A DNA stretch of 6,018 bases from the NCBI GenBank assembly GCA_003452395.1, contig DMOI01000043.1, positions 1 through 6,018 of the forward strand, given 5' to 3'. Every line of letters begins with the position of its first letter. Positions within the stretch are counted from its first letter, which is position 1. The notes under the pieces are model-generated. The model was not told the origin of the DNA. It was given only the letters and a program-made list of their open reading frames with translations, and did no database searches. The position numbers and the translations under genes are program-made. Positions 3,792 through 6,018 of the stretch are shown here, piece by piece. The stretch comes from Clostridiales bacterium. GTDB taxonomy: Bacteria; Bacillota; Clostridia; Lachnospirales; UBA12420.

Positions 3792-6018
3792 CTAGACTAT
3801 CTCTACCTTTTCTAGCTTCCATATTTCTTTTGCATATTGTTCTATGGTCCTGTCGCTAGAGAATTTCCCACTTCTTGCTACATTAAGTATTGCAATTTTA
3901 GCCCATTGTTCTTGATTTTTATATATTTCTGATATTTTTTCTTGTACATTTACATATGAATCAAAATCTTTAAGAACAAAATATTCATCTGCATGTGATC
4001 CATTTCCATTTAATAATGATTCATATATATCTACATACAAATCTACATCTTTGTTTATAGAGCCATCTATAAGTTTTGTCAAGACCATCCTCAACTCTTG
4101 GTTTGTATTATATATGAACCATGGATCATACGTATTAGAATTTCTTAAAGCTAGTACCTCATCTGAAGTTAGTCCAAATATAAATATGTTTTCGTCTTTT
4201 ACTTCTTCTTTTATTTCTATATTAGCTCCATCAAGCGTACCTAAAGTTACTGCTCCATTAAGCATGAATTTCATATTCCCAGTTCCTGATGCTTCTTTGC
4301 CCGCTGTAGATATTTGTTCGCTAACATCTGATGCCGGAAATATCTTTTCAGCAAGCGAAACACTATAATTTTCTAGGAAAATCACCTTAATCTTGCCATC
4401 TATTGTTTCATCATTATTTATCATAGTAGCTATATCATTAATAAGTTTTATGATTAGCTTTGCCCTGTGGTATCCAGGTGCTGCTTTAGCTGCAAATATA
4501 AATGTTCTTGGAGTTATATTTATATCTGGATGCATCCTAATTTTATTGTACAAATATAATATATGTAATATATTAAGTAGCTGCCTTTTGTATTCGTGAA
4601 GTCTTTTTACTTGAACATCAAATATCGAGCTTGGATTAACCTCTATATTTAAATTTTTCTTAATATAGTCTGCTAGTTTAACCTTGTTTTCAAATTTAAT
4701 GTCCATAAATTTATTTCTAAATTGTTTATCATCTATAAAATTTTCTAATTGTTTTAAAACAGACAAGTCTTTTACCCACGAGTCACCTATTTTACTATTT
4801 ATAAGTTCAGATAACATGGGATTACTTTTTACCAGCCATCTTCTTTGAGTTATTCCATTTGTCTTGTTATTAAACTTTTCTGGATATATCTCATAAAAAT
4901 CTTTCAATTCTTGTTTTTTAAGTATCTCTGAATGAAGTTCTGCAACGCCGTTTACTGAGAAGCTACCCACTATAGCAAGATGCGCCATTTTTACTTGTCC
5001 GTCTGCTATTATTGCCATCCTCCTAATTTCTTGTTGTGACTTCTTATGTTTTTCCATTAATAAAGCACAGAATCTTCTATTTATTTCTTCTATAATTTGA
5101 TATATCCTCGGAAGTAATCTACTAAACAAATCAACTGGCCATTTTTCTAAAGCTTCTGAAAGTATGGTATGATTTGTGTACGCACATACACTCTTCGTTA
5201 TATTCCATGCATTATCCCATTCTAAGCCCTCTTGATCCATTAATATCCTCATCAGCTCTGGTACAGCTACTGCTGGATGAGTATCATTTAACTGAAATAC
5301 TACCTTTTCTTTTAGATTCCTCAAATCATGATTGCTTTCCTTATATTTTCTAATTGCTTCTTGTATTGTTGCAGAAACAAAGAAATATTGTTGTTTCACT
5401 CTTAGTTCCTTACCTTTATTATGATTATCATTTGGATATAGGACCTCTACTATCATTTCTGCCATATCTCTTTCCGAAACAGCCTCTTGATAAAATCCTT
5501 CTTCAAACGAACTAAGATTTAGTTCATGTACAGGCTCTGCATCCCATAAACGTAAAGTATTTATTATATAGCTGTCATACCCTATTACTGGAATATCGTA
5601 AGGTACTGCCTTAACTATATCATAATTTTCATGAATATATCTAAATTTGCCTACTTCATCTTGAACTACTCTTACGTTTCCACCATATCTTACCTCTACC
5701 TCATACTCTGGTCGTTTCACTTCCCATGGGTTGCCTTTTTCTAGCCACATATCTGGATACTCTACTTGATATCCATTTTCAATTTTTTGTTCAAATATAC
5801 CATATTTATAACGAATTCCGCAACCATATGCAGGATATTCAAGAGTTGCAAGCGAGTCTATAAAACATGCAGCAAGTCTCCCTAGCCCACCATTGCCAAG
5901 TCCCGCATCTTTTTCTTGTTCTTCAATAACATTATAGTCAATTTTTAGTTCTTCTAAAATCTCTTTCATTTCATCCATAAGAGTTAGATTTATAAGATTA
6001 TTTCCTAGTGCCCTTCCA
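3792..6018 (-). CDS. glgP: Glycogen/starch (alpha-glucan) phosphorylase, 5' end missing
   Basis: GlgP releases glucose-1-phosphate from the non-reducing ends of glycogen using phosphate and pyridoxal phosphate. 741 residues are visible; the full enzyme is usually about 800-820. The frame stays open to the window edge and reads GRALGNNLINLTLMDEMKE, a conserved internal region. The Met at 5978 is therefore not the start, and roughly 70-90 N-terminal residues are outside. In visible numbering, motifs are DAGLGNGGLGRL (37-48), RLWDAE (156-161), QLNDTHPAVAVPEL (242-255), YTNHT (280-284), TNGITQRRWL (386-395), VKRLHEYKRQL (471-481) and GTGNMKF (578-584). In the last, the Lys is the expected PLP Schiff-base residue. 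The C-terminus SSDRTIEQYAKEIW is typical. TNGIT-Q-RRW has Gln where Pro or His is frequent, a neutral-looking variation. Other glycogen genes are not visible. Confidence 0.97.
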   Translation of the reverse strand, partial: GRALGNNLINLTLMDEMKEILEELKIDYNVIEEQEKDAGLGNGGLGRLAACFIDSLATLEYPAYGCGIRYKYGIFEQKIENGYQVEYPDMWLEKGNPWEVKRPEYEVEVRYGGNVRVVQDEVGKFRYIHENYDIVKAVPYDIPVIGYDSYIINTLRLWDAEPVHELNLSSFEEGFYQEAVSERDMAEMIVEVLYPNDNHNKGKELRVKQQYFFVSATIQEAIRKYKESNHDLRNLKEKVVFQLNDTHPAVAVPELMRILMDQEGLEWDNAWNITKSVCAYTNHTILSEALEKWPVDLFSRLLPRIYQIIEEINRRFCALLMEKHKKSQQEIRRMAIIADGQVKMAHLAIVGSFSVNGVAELHSEILKKQELKDFYEIYPEKFNNKTNGITQRRWLVKSNPMLSELINSKIGDSWVKDLSVLKQLENFIDDKQFRNKFMDIKFENKVKLADYIKKNLNIEVNPSSIFDVQVKRLHEYKRQLLNILHILYLYNKIRMHPDINITPRTFIFAAKAAPGYHRAKLIIKLINDIATMINNDETIDGKIKVIFLENYSVSLAEKIFPASDVSEQISTAGKEASGTGNMKFMLNGAVTLGTLDGANIEIKEEVKDENIFIFGLTSDEVLALRNSNTYDPWFIYNTNQELRMVLTKLIDGSINKDVDLYVDIYESLLNGNGSHADEYFVLKDFDSYVNVQEKISEIYKNQEQWAKIAILNVARSGKFSSDRTIEQYAKEIWKLEKVEIV

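Noticed and set aside
5976..5978. ATG at 5978 as the start of glgP
   Set aside because: The frame continues upstream with conserved phosphorylase residues (GRALGNNLINLTL) to the window edge, so this Met is internal and the gene is truncated by the window, not by mutation.

Overview
The window looks like chromosomal DNA from a low-GC Gram-positive anaerobe of the Clostridia type. It is strongly AT-rich, Shine-Dalgarno (SD) sites are strong where visible (AGGAGG, AGGAAG), and the protein sequences (KsgA, glycogen phosphorylase, SCP2-domain protein, prepilin) fit that group. The species cannot be named from this sequence alone. All recognisable protein genes are on the minus strand, so the gene order below runs from right to left.

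Right part (6018 to about 2790): a glycogen phosphorylase gene (glgP) enters from the right edge without its first roughly 70-90 codons. After 22 bases comes a 303-residue protein of unknown function with an N-terminal winged-helix-like segment. The pair probably forms an operon ending at a strong stem-loop at 2789-2828. Middle part (2709 to 812): ksgA/rsmA (16S rRNA dimethyladenosine transferase) is followed 26 bases later by a two-domain protein, flavodoxin-like then SCP2-like. A factor-independent terminator at 812-846 closes this unit.

Left part (800 to 1) is the most unusual. Positions 565-800 have the architecture of a Gram-positive type I toxin-antitoxin locus of the pAD1 par (Fst, RNA I/RNA II) kind. 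A 24-codon hydrophobic peptide gene on the minus strand has its own promoter, an SD sequestered by a 5' stem-loop, and a TTG start embedded in a 13-base repeat. A convergent RNA on the plus strand, from a perfect-consensus promoter, carries the second copy of that repeat. Both transcripts run into one shared bidirectional terminator. The short RNA is therefore complementary to the start region of the toxin message as well as to its terminator stem-loop.

Further left, after an AT-rich gene-free stretch, the first codons of a type IV prepilin-like gene are readable up to the motif KGFTLLE. Homology stops exactly there, inside the Glu codon, at GTGTGCG. From that point to the left edge the DNA is much richer in G+C (about 43%) and looks like the 5' end of a group II intron. 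The rest of the intron and the second exon lie outside the window.
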